Of a stretch of 64,000 nt of DNA, positions 8,611 through 17,512 are shown in pieces. The translations under genes were made by a program, and so were the position numbers. Below the pieces are notes generated by a model, which saw only the letters and a program-made list of their open reading frames with translations, was not told where the DNA came from and did no database searches. Every line of letters begins with the position of its first letter. Positions within the stretch are counted from its first letter, which is position 1. Source of the DNA: Nonomuraea candida (GTDB taxonomy: Bacteria; Actinomycetota; Actinomycetes; Streptosporangiales; Streptosporangiaceae). The DNA lies in the NCBI RefSeq assembly GCF_000725485.1, contig NZ_JOAG01000029.1, positions 62,001 through 126,000 on the forward strand, given 5' to 3'.

Positions 8611-9038
8611 GCGTGCCCATGGTGCCCGACCCCCGCCCGAGCCTGCCCTGGCGGCGGCGTCCTGCGGCGCTGGTGGCGGTGGCCGCCGCGCACGTGCTCG
8701 CCCGCCGCCCGCCGGCCCGGATCCGCGCCGTGCTCCTCCTCGTCAGGCGGGGCGCCCGCCCGGCCACCGCGGCCCAGGCCAAGGCCGCGCGGGACGCGGT
8801 GCTCGCGGTGAGCGCCTCCTGCGCGGGAAAGGGCTGCCTGCCCCGGTCCCTCGCCGCCGCGCTGCTGTGCCGCCTGTGGGGCGTCTGGCCGACCTGGCGC
8901 ACCGGGGTACGGCTGCGGCCGTTCGCCGCGCACGCCTGGATCGAGGCCGACGGCCACCCCATCGACGAGCCGCCCGTCCGGTACGAAGCGGTCATCACGG
9001 TCGCTCCCGTGACCCGAGAGCCACCGCCGGCCGGATGA
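8607..9038 (+). CDS. Lasso peptide leader protease (B2, transglutaminase-like)
   Basis: 143 residues. The Cys-His-Asp catalytic set of the lasso B2 family is visible: GCLPRSLAAALLCRL (Cys), FAAHAWIEADG (His) and a following Asp in HPIDEPP. It removes the leader peptide after the penultimate Thr site. The length fits a stand-alone B2, so the RRE-containing B1 partner is neither fused here nor encoded next to it. The start overlaps the cyclase stop (8607-8610), implying translational coupling. Confidence 0.87.
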   Translation: MSVPMVPDPRPSLPWRRRPAALVAVAAAHVLARRPPARIRAVLLLVRRGARPATAAQAKAARDAVLAVSASCAGKGCLPRSLAAALLCRLWGVWPTWRTGVRLRPFAAHAWIEADGHPIDEPPVRYEAVITVAPVTREPPPAG

Positions 9039-9059
9039 CCCTTCGTCACCGTCCGTTAC

Positions 9060-9080
9060 TATACAAAGGCGACTAGTCGC
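9060..9080 (+). promoter_or_regulatory. Putative -10 box and overlapping palindrome before the binding-protein gene
   Basis: TATACA (9060-9065) resembles a -10 element. Four bases on lies the perfect 12-bp palindrome GCGACTAGTCGC (9069-9080), about where transcription would start. No good -35 is seen. It may be a repressor site for the gene starting at 9144. Confidence 0.4.
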
Positions 9081-9143
9081 GATGCGTGACGGCTGGGGCG
9101 CCTCGACGGCGGTCCGGAAGCGGGCGATGGAGGTGAGGGCAGC

Positions 9144-10457
9144 GTGGGGCAGGTCGCCGGCGGCCGGTCGGGCACGGTGTGCGTCGGGGTGGTGGTGCCG
9201 CGGACGGGCCGGCTGTCCCAGCTCGGTGATCCGCTGTCGTTCGTGGCCGAGTCACTCGCGCCGGCGCTGGCGGGCGGCGGGCCAGGCGGCGGCGGGCGGC
9301 GGAACGTGCGCCTGCTCTGCCGCGACAGCCGATCCGATCCGGAGACGGCCCGGCGGGTGGTGCGCGAGCTGGCGCGCGACGAGCGGGTCGCCGTCGTGGT
9401 CACCATGGCCGGCACCAAGGTGCTGCCGGCGGTGGCCGACGCCTGCGAGGAGGCCGGCCTGCCCTGCCTGTCCACCACCTTCCCCTGGCAGGCCTTCGTG
9501 TACGGCCGGGGCGGCGACCCGCGACGGCCGTTCGCTTGGACCTACCACTTCGCCTGGGGCCTGGACGACATCGCCGACGTCTTCGCCGAGATGTGGGAGC
9601 GTCTCGGCCCGTCCCGCCGGGTGGGCTGCCTGTGGAACGACGACCTCCAGGGGCGGTTGCTGCGCCATCCCGAGCACGGGTTCGTCCCCCGTGCCCTGGC
9701 GCGCGGGCACGTGCTGACCGACCTGGGCGGCTACTCAGAGCCGGCCGGCGACTTCACCCCGCACCTGGACACGCTGGGCAGCAGCGGCGCCGAGATCGTC
9801 ACCAGCGCCGCGACCGGCCGCGACCTCGCCCTGTTCGCCGGGCAGGCCGCCGCCCGCGGGCTCCTGCCCCGCCTGATGACCTGCTCGCGCTGGCTCGCCT
9901 ACCCCCACCTGACCCCCGGCGCCCACGATGCCTCCGGCACCGGGGACGCGCCGGGCGCACGTGACGCCACTGACGCCGCCGGTGCCCCCGGCCTGCCTGA
10001 CGCCGGGGGAGAGCCGGGCGCCGCGGACTGGGCCGCGCTGGCGCGGGCGCGGGTGGCCACGCTGTTGTACTGGTCGCCCAGGCATCCCTACCGCTCGTCA
10101 CTGGACGGCACCACCGCGGCCAGCCTCGCCGAGGCGTACGAGCGGCGCACCGGCAGCCAGTGGCTCCAGCCCCTCGGCCTGGCGCACGCCCTGCTGGAGG
10201 TCGCGCTCCACGCCCTCGGCACCGTGGCCGACCCCGCCGACCGCCGCGCGGTCGCCGACGCGATCGCGGCGACCCGGCTGTCCACCATCGCCGGAGTGCT
10301 CGACTGGCAGGCCGGGCCCACGCCGAACGTGGCGCTGGTGCCGCTGATCGGCGGGCAGTGGCGGCCGGGCCGCCACCACCCGGGCGACCTCGCGGTGGTC
10401 ACCAACACCGCCCTGCCCGAGATCCCCATCGAGGCCGAGCTGGCGACCGCGTTCTGA
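9144..10457 (+). CDS. Periplasmic-binding-protein-fold protein without signal peptide
   Basis: 437 residues resembling branched-chain amino-acid ABC substrate-binding proteins (type I fold): VCVGVVVPRTGRLSQLGDP at the N-terminus, RRVVRELARDERVAVVVTMAG, and FAWTYHFAWGLDDIADVFAEMW in the hinge region. There is no signal peptide or lipobox; the fold starts about 10 residues in, so it is probably a cytosolic ligand sensor or an uncoupled binding domain. No permease or ATPase is adjacent. GTG 9144 follows GGAGGTGAGG. A low-complexity insert (about residues 255-293) rich in Gly/Ala/Asp interrupts the second lobe. A role in the lasso locus is possible from position only. Confidence 0.7.
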   Translation: MGQVAGGRSGTVCVGVVVPRTGRLSQLGDPLSFVAESLAPALAGGGPGGGGRRNVRLLCRDSRSDPETARRVVRELARDERVAVVVTMAGTKVLPAVADACEEAGLPCLSTTFPWQAFVYGRGGDPRRPFAWTYHFAWGLDDIADVFAEMWERLGPSRRVGCLWNDDLQGRLLRHPEHGFVPRALARGHVLTDLGGYSEPAGDFTPHLDTLGSSGAEIVTSAATGRDLALFAGQAAARGLLPRLMTCSRWLAYPHLTPGAHDASGTGDAPGARDATDAAGAPGLPDAGGEPGAADWAALARARVATLLYWSPRHPYRSSLDGTTAASLAEAYERRTGSQWLQPLGLAHALLEVALHALGTVADPADRRAVADAIAATRLSTIAGVLDWQAGPTPNVALVPLIGGQWRPGRHHPGDLAVVTNTALPEIPIEAELATAF

Positions 10458-10483
10458 GGGGCTCGTCCGGCGGGTGCTCCCCT

Positions 10484-11707
10484 TCATGCACCTCGCTGTG
10501 CCCCGCGCCGGAGATCGGCCTCCATCGCTTCTCGCCGCGGGTACGCGACGGCGGCCACGGCCAGCGAGAGCCCGACGAGCAGCGCGCTGACCCACAGCGG
10601 CGCGCGGAACCCGAGCCCGGCCCCGATGACCACCCCGCCCAGCCAGGGGCCGAGCACCGCGCCCACGTTGAGCGCCGACGTGGCGAAGGCGCCGGCCAGG
10701 GTGGGGGCGCCGGTGGCGGCGTACAGGACCTGGGAGATCAGCGTGGAGCCGACGGCGAACGACAACGTCCCCTGGACGAAGACGAGCACGACCGCCAGGG
10801 CCGTCGTGCCGGCCGCCGCCCCGAACGCGGCCCAGCCCGCCGCCAGCGCCACCCCGCCGATCACCAGCAGCGGCATGGGGCGCGTGTCCCCGATCCGCCC
10901 GCTGATCGTCACCCCCGCGAACGAGCCCAGCCCGAACAGCGCCAGCATCGCCGGCATCCAGGCCGGGCCGAGCCCGGTGACCTCGGTGAGCAGGGGTGCG
11001 AGGTAGGTGAACGTGCAGAAGGTGGCGCCGTTCACCAGCGCGCCGAGCAGCAGGAGCACCAGCAGCCGGGGGCGGCGCAACGTCCGCAGCTCACCCCTGG
11101 CCGTCCCCTCGGCGCCCCCGCCGGCCGCCGCGCTCGCCTCCCCGCCGGTGGCGGGCTCGGCGGCCCTGCCCGGTACGGACTTCAGGACCGCGACGATGGC
11201 GGGCACCAGGGCCAGCGCGACCGCCCAGAACGCCGAGCGCCACCCCCACAGCTCGCCGAGCAGCGCGCCTCCCGGCACCCCCGCCACGCAGGCGATGGTG
11301 ACGCCGCCCAGCAGGACGGAGGTGGCGCGGGCCTTGGCGTGCGGCGGCGCGAGGGCGATGGCGGTCGCCATGGCCACCGCCAGGAACCCGGCGTTGGCCA
11401 GCGCCGCCACGACGCGGGTGACGAGCAGCACCTCGTAGCTGGTCGTGACCGCGCCGATCACGTGCACGAGCAGGAAGACGGCCAGGAACGCCGGCAGCGC
11501 GGACCGCCGGGACAGCCGCAGGCTGAGCACCGCCATCAGCGGCGCCCCCACCACCATCCCGGCGGCGAACGCCGAGGTCAGCAGCCCTGCGGCGGGGATG
11601 GACACGTTCAGGTCGGCGGCGATGCCGGGCACGAGCCCGGACAGCATGAACTCGGACGTCCCTTGGGCGAAGACCGCCAGTCCGAGCAGGTAAATGGCAA
11701 GAGGCAT
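10484..11707 (-). CDS. MFS drug-efflux transporter (Cmx/CmrA-like)
   Basis: 407-residue, 12-TM major facilitator of the DHA1 type. FAQGTSEFMLSGLVPGIAADL in TM1 and SAFAAGMVVGAPLMAVLSLRLSRR (motif A between TM2 and TM3) are typical of chloramphenicol-type exporters. A central cytoplasmic loop of Gly/Ala-rich sequence splits the two halves. ATG 11707 is preceded by GGGAG; the longer open frame upstream has no membrane character. It converges on the binding-protein gene with a 26-bp gap. It could export the neighbouring lasso peptide, but such transporters usually carry small drugs. Confidence 0.85.
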   Translation of the reverse strand: MPLAIYLLGLAVFAQGTSEFMLSGLVPGIAADLNVSIPAAGLLTSAFAAGMVVGAPLMAVLSLRLSRRSALPAFLAVFLLVHVIGAVTTSYEVLLVTRVVAALANAGFLAVAMATAIALAPPHAKARATSVLLGGVTIACVAGVPGGALLGELWGWRSAFWAVALALVPAIVAVLKSVPGRAAEPATGGEASAAAGGGAEGTARGELRTLRRPRLLVLLLLGALVNGATFCTFTYLAPLLTEVTGLGPAWMPAMLALFGLGSFAGVTISGRIGDTRPMPLLVIGGVALAAGWAAFGAAAGTTALAVVLVFVQGTLSFAVGSTLISQVLYAATGAPTLAGAFATSALNVGAVLGPWLGGVVIGAGLGFRAPLWVSALLVGLSLAVAAVAYPRREAMEADLRRGAQRGA

Positions 11708-12193
11708 GACGAACTCCCGCGACCACGCGATGGGCCGGAACAGGAAGGCGGGCGGGCCGGAGCCCGGCGTCCGCCCGCGATGGGCAGGCCCGGCGGCGCG
11801 GGCGCCGTGACGGCGACGCGCGGCCGGGCGGGACACGGCCGGTGTCACGGCGATCCGGAATGGCGGGAGGAATTGAGCGCACGACGGCGCGGCAAAGGCG
11901 AGCGAAGGCTCAGACTCGGCGGGCGAGCCGTGAGCGAAGGCTCAGACTCGGCCGGCGAGCCGTGAGCGAAGGCTCAGGGCCGGCGGGTGAGCCGGCACTC
12001 CCGAAGCTCCGCGAAAGCGCGCCCTCGCCTCAGCGGGCGGGGCGGCACGGCGGAACAGCCACCGGATGACCGGTGGCTAGCGTCTTGACGCCTCGGGGCT
12101 GGACATGCCAGGCAACCTAGCAAGCCCGTGCGAGCGGCGTCGAATCGATTTCTCCGTCAATGCGACCGCCCCGGGGCGCTCGGGGGCGGTCGC
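11708..12193. repeat. Gene-free region with a 32-bp tandem repeat
   Basis: No convincing gene in 486 bp. At 11900-11995 there are three copies of a 32-bp unit beginning GAGCGAAGGCTCAG (starts 11900, 11932, 11964); the first two are nearly identical and the third is diverged. The region holds the promoter of the MFS gene (minus strand). Confidence 0.7.
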
Positions 12194-12976
12194 TCACGCG
12201 TGCCGGCGCAGGAAGTCCAGCACCATCGGGCTGGCCACGTGCCTGAACTCCTCGAAGTAGGCGTGCCGGGCCCCCTCGATCAGCCGCAGCTCGGCCCCGG
12301 GGATGCGGCCGGCCAGCAGCGGGGCGTTGGCGGCCGGGTTGAACACGTCGTCGGTCCCGTGCACGACCAGCGTGGGCGCGGTGATGGAGGGCAGCGCGTC
12401 CCAGGCGTCGTGGCCCGCGCTGGCCGCCAGGTGGCGGCGGCGGGCGTGGGCGGGCATGCGCGGGTCGCCGATCGTGTGGTACGGGCCGGGGTGGGCGGCC
12501 AGCCAGGCGGGCGTGTACATGAGCTCCAGCAGCGCCCGCTCGGCGGCGGCCCGGTCCGGCTGGGCCAGCGACCTGCGGACGTCGTTGTCGCGCTCGATCC
12601 CGTGGGCGCCGCCCGGCGAGCTGCATCCGAGCACCAGCGCCCCGACCCGCCCGGGATGGTCGGCCGCCAGCCACTGGGCCACCCGGCCGCCCATCGACGT
12701 CCCGTACACGTCGGCCCGCGCCACCCCCGCGTCGTCGAGCACGGTCACCACGTCGGCGGCGAACCCGCGGGTCGTGTACGGCTCATCGGGCTTGTCGCTG
12801 TCGCCCGTGCCCCGGTAGTCGAGGGTGATGGTCAGGTGTCCGGCGTCGAAGTCCGCGCGCACCGGATCCCACCAGCGGTGGTCGTTGGCCTGCCCCTGCA
12901 GCAGCACGAGGGGCCGGCCACCGCCGCGGACCTGGTAGGACAGCTTCACGCCGTCCGGGGTGGTTACGTATGGCAC
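12194..12976 (-). CDS. Alpha/beta hydrolase
   Basis: 260 residues. The catalytic triad is visible: nucleophile in GTSMGG (about residue 97), acid in VVHGTDDVF (about 208) and His in EGARHAYFEEF (about 236). The oxyanion segment LLQGQANDHRWW replaces the usual HGxxxS. GTG 12976 is chosen since PYVTTPDGVKLSYQVRG is the normal family N-terminus; the longer frame upstream is unlike any hydrolase. Substrate unknown. Divergent from a YCII-protein remnant. Confidence 0.85.
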   Translation of the reverse strand: MPYVTTPDGVKLSYQVRGGGRPLVLLQGQANDHRWWDPVRADFDAGHLTITLDYRGTGDSDKPDEPYTTRGFAADVVTVLDDAGVARADVYGTSMGGRVAQWLAADHPGRVGALVLGCSSPGGAHGIERDNDVRRSLAQPDRAAAERALLELMYTPAWLAAHPGPYHTIGDPRMPAHARRRHLAASAGHDAWDALPSITAPTLVVHGTDDVFNPAANAPLLAGRIPGAELRLIEGARHAYFEEFRHVASPMVLDFLRRHA

Positions 12977-13091
12977 GCCTTCGATGGTGCCGCACGCGAA
13001 AAAAGAGGAGAAAACCGGGTGCATGATGTCCGGTGGGCGGGCCCGGCTCCGACGTCCCTGCTGAAAGGCAACGGAAGAGAGGACGAAGACC

Positions 13092-13190
13092 ATGAAGTAC
13101 ATGATCCTTTCGTACGCGTCCCAGCGGGAGTACGACGAGATGGCCGGCAAGGACACCGGGGGGAGCTCCTGGAGGGCGGAAAATATTCGC
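13092..13190 (+). pseudogene. Remnant of a YCII-domain (DGPF family) gene
   Basis: A good start (SD GGAAGAGAGG before ATG 13092) leads into MKYMILSYASQREYDEMAGK, the characteristic N-terminus of actinobacterial YCII-related proteins, which are normally about 120 residues. Similarity stops after about 32 codons (GGSSWRAEN); the frame then runs through unrelated sequence to 13421. The rest of the domain has been deleted. Confidence 0.65.
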
Positions 13191-13354
13191 GGCGCGGCGG
13201 GAATGAGGCGGGCGGAGGTGTGGTTACATACATCGTGGCCGGTGTGCCCAGTGTCCCCGGGCCTCACCTATCGCCTTCGCGGACTACCGTTCGGCTGGAG
13301 CCGCGTTGTGCCTTTCGCCGAGAGGCGACACGCACACCGGTACGCACTCGTCGG

Positions 13355-13382
13355 GCGCCCGCCCTCTCCGGAGGGCGGGCGC
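13355..13382. terminator. Strong bidirectional hairpin terminator
   Basis: Perfect 12-bp stem GCGCCCGCCCTC / GAGGGCGGGCGC with tetraloop TCCG. It lies 10 bp beyond the stop of the minus-strand DUF5996 gene and after the plus-strand YCII remnant, so it can serve both strands. Confidence 0.8.
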
Positions 13383-13392
13383 TCACGTGTGT

Positions 13393-14325
13393 TCAGCTCC
13401 GCTGGTAATACGGGTCCGTGATGCCCCCGGGGCAGGCCAGCCCCTCGGCGTCCAGCCCGGTCAGCCGGGCCCCCGCCTGATAGGCGCTGTCCAGGAACTC
13501 CAGCACGGCCCCCACGGGGTCCTCCATCACGCGTACGTCGTCGTACCGCAGCACGGCCAGATGGCTGCCCCGCGCGGGCAGCCACTCCGCCTGGGCCGGG
13601 CGCAGCGGCTCCCGTTCCAGCCCCTCGGGCTCCGGGGCGGTGTAGGAGTAGAAGGCCGGCCACGGCCGCTCCTTGTCCCCGAACCAGAACCCCGAGCTGA
13701 TCACCTCCCAGCTGTACGCCTCCCGCGTGACCGGGTCGGCCTCGGGCGAGACCTTCACCACCCGCCCGGTGAACCGGGTGACCGCGATGTCGAAGGTGTG
13801 CCAGAAGTGGTGCACGGGGCTCGTCTTGCCGGCGTAGTCGGCGGCGAAGCGGTCCAGGAGCTGCACCACCTGCGACAGGATCCGCCAGTAGCGGTTGATG
13901 AGCACAGGGTCGTAGCGCGCGTGCAGCGTGTCCTCGGCGAACGGCGTGTCGTCGTCCAGGTCGAACGGCACCGCCCAGATCTCGGGCCGGATGCCCAGCC
14001 CCGCCAGGGTCTCGAAGAGCCGGTCGTGGAACGAGGCCACCGACCTGCCGATCAGGCTGAACTCCGCGCTGCGGCCGTCGAACACGTCCACCACGAGCCG
14101 GTGGCGCACGAGGTCGAAGTCCACGCAGAACAGCGGCTGCTCGCCGAGCCCGCCCATCGGCCGGGTGGTCAGGCCCCGGCCCGTGGGATGGAACGGCACC
14201 TGCCACCAGTGGTTGCGCCGGTTGCACGATGCCAGCCGGATCTTCCCGACGATCTGGGCGAACCGGTGAAAGGTCTCCTTGGCCTCCTTCCACTCGGCCA
14301 GTGGCATGGGTGGAAACAGCTCCAT
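13393..14325 (-). CDS. DUF5996 family protein
   Basis: 310 residues, soluble, no signal peptide. The family is recognised from ELFPPMPLAEWKEAKETFHRFAQ at the N-terminus, NHWWQVPFHPTGRGLTT, and the C-terminal WPAFYSYTAPEPEGL with the terminal PYYQRS. The biochemical role is not known. ATG 14325 follows GGAGGGGG. Third in a minus-strand run after the PMT gene and a hypothetical. Confidence 0.8.
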   Translation of the reverse strand: MELFPPMPLAEWKEAKETFHRFAQIVGKIRLASCNRRNHWWQVPFHPTGRGLTTRPMGGLGEQPLFCVDFDLVRHRLVVDVFDGRSAEFSLIGRSVASFHDRLFETLAGLGIRPEIWAVPFDLDDDTPFAEDTLHARYDPVLINRYWRILSQVVQLLDRFAADYAGKTSPVHHFWHTFDIAVTRFTGRVVKVSPEADPVTREAYSWEVISSGFWFGDKERPWPAFYSYTAPEPEGLEREPLRPAQAEWLPARGSHLAVLRYDDVRVMEDPVGAVLEFLDSAYQAGARLTGLDAEGLACPGGITDPYYQRS

Positions 14326-14488
14326 GACGGCCCCCTCCGGCGTAGAGCGCATTTCACCACAATCGTAACTACTCGCCGTATTCGACCGGCTCCCCGGGGT
14401 CGCAGGGGCGGCCGGGCACGCCGGGCGGTGCCGGCCGGGCGGTGCCGGCCGGGCGGTGCCGGCCGGCAGTGTCGGCCGGCACCTCGGG

Positions 14489-15688
14489 TCAGCCGGAGCT
14501 GACGTATTTCCTGGGCCGCAGGGCGTGGGCGCGCAGCGCCGCCAGGGCCGCGAGCTGGCCCGGCCGGTCCATGCGCACCGCCAGCTCGTCCCCGAACGCC
14601 AGCCTCAGCGCCGTGAGCTGGGCCACCAGATCGTTCACCGGCCCCGCGACGTCCTCCAGGCTCGTCGCCGGATGCCAGCCCTCGCCGCCCACCACCTCGG
14701 CCACCCGCTCGCGCAGCTCGGCGGGCGACATCAGCGTGCCGTCGGCGAGCAGCAGCAGCGCGGCCTCCCTGGCCGACACCTCGAACTCGTGCTCGCCCCT
14801 GGCCAGCAGCAGCCGGGTGACCGCCGTCCACATGGCCGACTTCGACTCCAGCAGGCGCAGGCCGTAGTCGGTGATGGCCAGCCGGGCGCCGTCGCGGCGG
14901 ATCGCGCCCAGCTCCCGCTCGGCCAGGTCGCGCAGCCGCAGCGCCTCGGGCGAGGGCGCCAGCCGCAGCGGCAGGGTCTCCCCGGAGGCGGCCACGGACA
15001 GCAGCCGGTGCAGGGCCGGCAGCGGCTGCGGGGCCACGGGGGCGTGCAGCCGCACCTCGAACGGCTGCGCCAGCTTGCGCCGGGCCGGCCCCCGGCCCAG
15101 CACCCAGCGGTTGAGCCGCTCGCCGTGCACGCGGTTGAGCCAGCTGTCGCCGCCCAGGTCGCCGCGCGGCTCGGTGAGCCAGCGGCGGGTCAGGGCGGTG
15201 CGGTCGACGCTCTCGCCGGCCACGATGGCCAGCTCCAGGGCGGCCGAGCAGGCGAGGTGCGCGCCCAGCTCCTCCGGCCCCATGATCATGCTCCACTGCA
15301 GCTCGGGCACGTCGGGCGGGAGCACCCCGGTGGCCTCCAGCGCCTGCTGGTAGGCGGTGGTGCCGGCGTCCTCGCCCTCGTGGGCGTAGGTGCGCAGGAT
15401 CTGTACGGTCGTGGGGGACACACACAGGGCGGCGTAGCGTTCCATGCCGCCGAGCTGAAGCAGCCGCCCCAAGGAACGTGCCAGACGTTCCAGGTCGTCC
15501 TCGGCCTTCATGGGCCCGACCTTGAGCGGCAACGTGTACCAGAGGAACTCGCAGACGTCGAGCTGGGTCACCGTCTCCAGTGGCTCCCCACCCGTCAACC
15601 ATTCGACGGCGGTCCTGGCCTCCTCGGCCAGATCCGGCTGAGATCGCTCCAACTCGGCGAGCAGGGCGGTGACATCCGGTGCACTCAT
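14489..15688 (-). CDS. Conserved hypothetical protein
   Basis: 399 residues, no signal peptide or membrane segment. Mostly helical, with a possible winged-helix-like segment in the middle (REL GAIRRDGARLAITDYGL) and acidic N-terminus (LLAELERSQPDLAEEARTA). ATG 15688 fits the start of coding-type sequence. I do not recognise a named domain. It lies between PMT (112 bp upstream) and the DUF5996 gene on the same strand. Confidence 0.7.
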   Translation of the reverse strand: MSAPDVTALLAELERSQPDLAEEARTAVEWLTGGEPLETVTQLDVCEFLWYTLPLKVGPMKAEDDLERLARSLGRLLQLGGMERYAALCVSPTTVQILRTYAHEGEDAGTTAYQQALEATGVLPPDVPELQWSMIMGPEELGAHLACSAALELAIVAGESVDRTALTRRWLTEPRGDLGGDSWLNRVHGERLNRWVLGRGPARRKLAQPFEVRLHAPVAPQPLPALHRLLSVAASGETLPLRLAPSPEALRLRDLAERELGAIRRDGARLAITDYGLRLLESKSAMWTAVTRLLLARGEHEFEVSAREAALLLLADGTLMSPAELRERVAEVVGGEGWHPATSLEDVAGPVNDLVAQLTALRLAFGDELAVRMDRPGQLAALAALRAHALRPRKYVSSG

Positions 15689-15799
15689 GCCTCGAAGTTT
15701 GCCGTATCGACCCCGGGCCTGACGATGACCGAATCCGGTGCGTATTGGGTCTTGCACAGCACTACCCTAAAAACCCCTATTGAGCCGACTGTGAAGCGA

Positions 15800-17434
15800 T
15801 CATATCCACCGTTTCTCGAACAACATACGGGCCTTCCAGTCCACGTAGGGGATCAGCTCGCCGGACAGCACCGGGTGCAGCCACCAGAAGTTGATCAGGG
15901 CGAGCAGGGCGAAGGCGCCCACGACGGCCGCCCCGAGCGTGCGCCGCAGCGGCATGCCGCCGGTGGCCGTCGGCGTGGCCGGCCCGATCAGCAGCCCGGC
16001 GCACAACGTGATGGCCAGCACCATGAACGGCACCATCGGGATGGCGTAGAACAGGAACATCGTGCGGTTGTCGGCGATGGCGAAGTAGAACCACGGCAGC
16101 CAGCCCATGGCGTAGGCCAGCAGCACGGCCCCGGCCCGCCAGTCGCGGGAGGAGACGTACCACGCGATGAGGGCCACCAGGGCGGCCAGCGCGCCGAACC
16201 AGATCACCGGCGTGCCGACGCCGAGCACGGCCTCCGAGCAGTCCTTGGCGCCGCACCCGGTCTGCTTGCCCTCGTAGTAGAAGGCGACGGGGCGCAGCAG
16301 CAGCGGCCACGACCACGGCTCGGACATGTACGGATGCGAGGTCTCCAGCCCGCTGTGGAAGGTGAAGACCTGCCACTGGTAGTGGATCCAGGAGCGCATC
16401 GAGTCGAAGACGAAGAAGATCGGGTTGCCAGGCGAGGTGGCCTGGTCCCAGTTGCGGCCGTAGCCGCCGGCGGTGACGAACCAGCCCGTCCAGGTCGCCA
16501 TGTACGCCGCGAACGGCACGACGCCGAACGCCACGACCCCCTGCGGCACGTCCTTGTTGAACGCCCCCACGTAGGGCCGGCGCAGCCCCACGGCGCGGCG
16601 GGCGCCGAAGTCCCACATCAGCGACATGATCGCGAACGCCACCGCGAACGCCAGCCCGGACCACTTGACCGACATCGCGAAGGCCAGGCACACCCCGGCC
16701 GCGATCCGCCACCACCTGATGCCCAGCGACGGGCCGAGCGGGGAGACCGGCGAGCTCTCGTACCAGGTGACCAGCCTCTCCCGCGCCTGGTCGCGGTCGG
16801 TCACCAGGCACGCGAAGGCGGCCAGGACCCAGAACATCAGGAAGATGTCCAGCAGCGCCGTGCGGGAGAGCACGTAGTGCAGGCCGTCGAGCGCCAGCAG
16901 CAGGCCCGCGAAGCAGCCGAGCAGCGTCGAGCGGGTCATCCGGCGCGCCACCCTGGCCAGCACGAGGATCGACAGCGTGCCGATCACGGCGGCGGCGAAG
17001 CGCCAGCCGAACGGGTTGAGCCCGAACAGCCACTCGCCCGCGCCGATCATCCACTTGCCCAGCGGCGGGTGGACGACGTAGGAGGCGCACTTGTCGAGCT
17101 CCTGCGCGCCGCACGCCTGCCAGATGTCGGTGTTGCCGGCGATGATCGCCTTGTCGGCGTCTTTGATGGTGACCTTCTCGACACCGTGGGTGATGAGCGA
17201 GAAGCCGTCTTTCATATAGTACGTCTCGTCGAACACCACGGCCTTGGGATGGCCGAGGTTGATGAAACGCAGGATCCCGCCGAACACGGCGATGATCAGC
17301 GGCCCGACCCATCCCCACATCACGCTGCCGCGCATGGGGGGAATGACCCGATCGCGTACGGACCTCGTCTGCGGGTGGCTCTCGCCGGCCTCCGAGTTCT
17401 CGTAGGCCTGGTACGGGGAATCGGTCACCGCCAT
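15800..17434 (-). CDS. pmt: Protein O-mannosyltransferase, PMT family (GT39), copy 1
   Basis: 544-residue polytopic membrane enzyme that moves mannose from polyprenyl-phosphate-mannose to Ser/Thr of exported proteins. The catalytic first loop is intact: VVFDETYYMKDG, with the DE pair (about residue 69). VHPPLGKWMIGAGEWLFGLNPFGWR and the later MSEPWSWPLLLRPV are family hallmarks. Cytosolic N-tail of about 35 residues. The mycobacterial orthologue also neighbours rsmI. It is divergent from rsmI with 78 bp between, and closely similar to the second copy at 18.3 kb. Confidence 0.92.
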   Translation of the reverse strand: MAVTDSPYQAYENSEAGESHPQTRSVRDRVIPPMRGSVMWGWVGPLIIAVFGGILRFINLGHPKAVVFDETYYMKDGFSLITHGVEKVTIKDADKAIIAGNTDIWQACGAQELDKCASYVVHPPLGKWMIGAGEWLFGLNPFGWRFAAAVIGTLSILVLARVARRMTRSTLLGCFAGLLLALDGLHYVLSRTALLDIFLMFWVLAAFACLVTDRDQARERLVTWYESSPVSPLGPSLGIRWWRIAAGVCLAFAMSVKWSGLAFAVAFAIMSLMWDFGARRAVGLRRPYVGAFNKDVPQGVVAFGVVPFAAYMATWTGWFVTAGGYGRNWDQATSPGNPIFFVFDSMRSWIHYQWQVFTFHSGLETSHPYMSEPWSWPLLLRPVAFYYEGKQTGCGAKDCSEAVLGVGTPVIWFGALAALVALIAWYVSSRDWRAGAVLLAYAMGWLPWFYFAIADNRTMFLFYAIPMVPFMVLAITLCAGLLIGPATPTATGGMPLRRTLGAAVVGAFALLALINFWWLHPVLSGELIPYVDWKARMLFEKRWI

Positions 17435-17512
17435 TCGGACATCGTACGGGCCCCAGAGCGGTGGTTACCCAAGAAACACGGTCTAATTGGGATGCCCTGC
17501 CACAATGGTCAG

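Noticed and set aside
9144..11707. Binding protein plus MFS gene taken as a lasso-peptide uptake/export module
   Set aside because: They are on opposite strands and convergent, and MFS exporters of this type are common drug pumps. Position alone is too weak.
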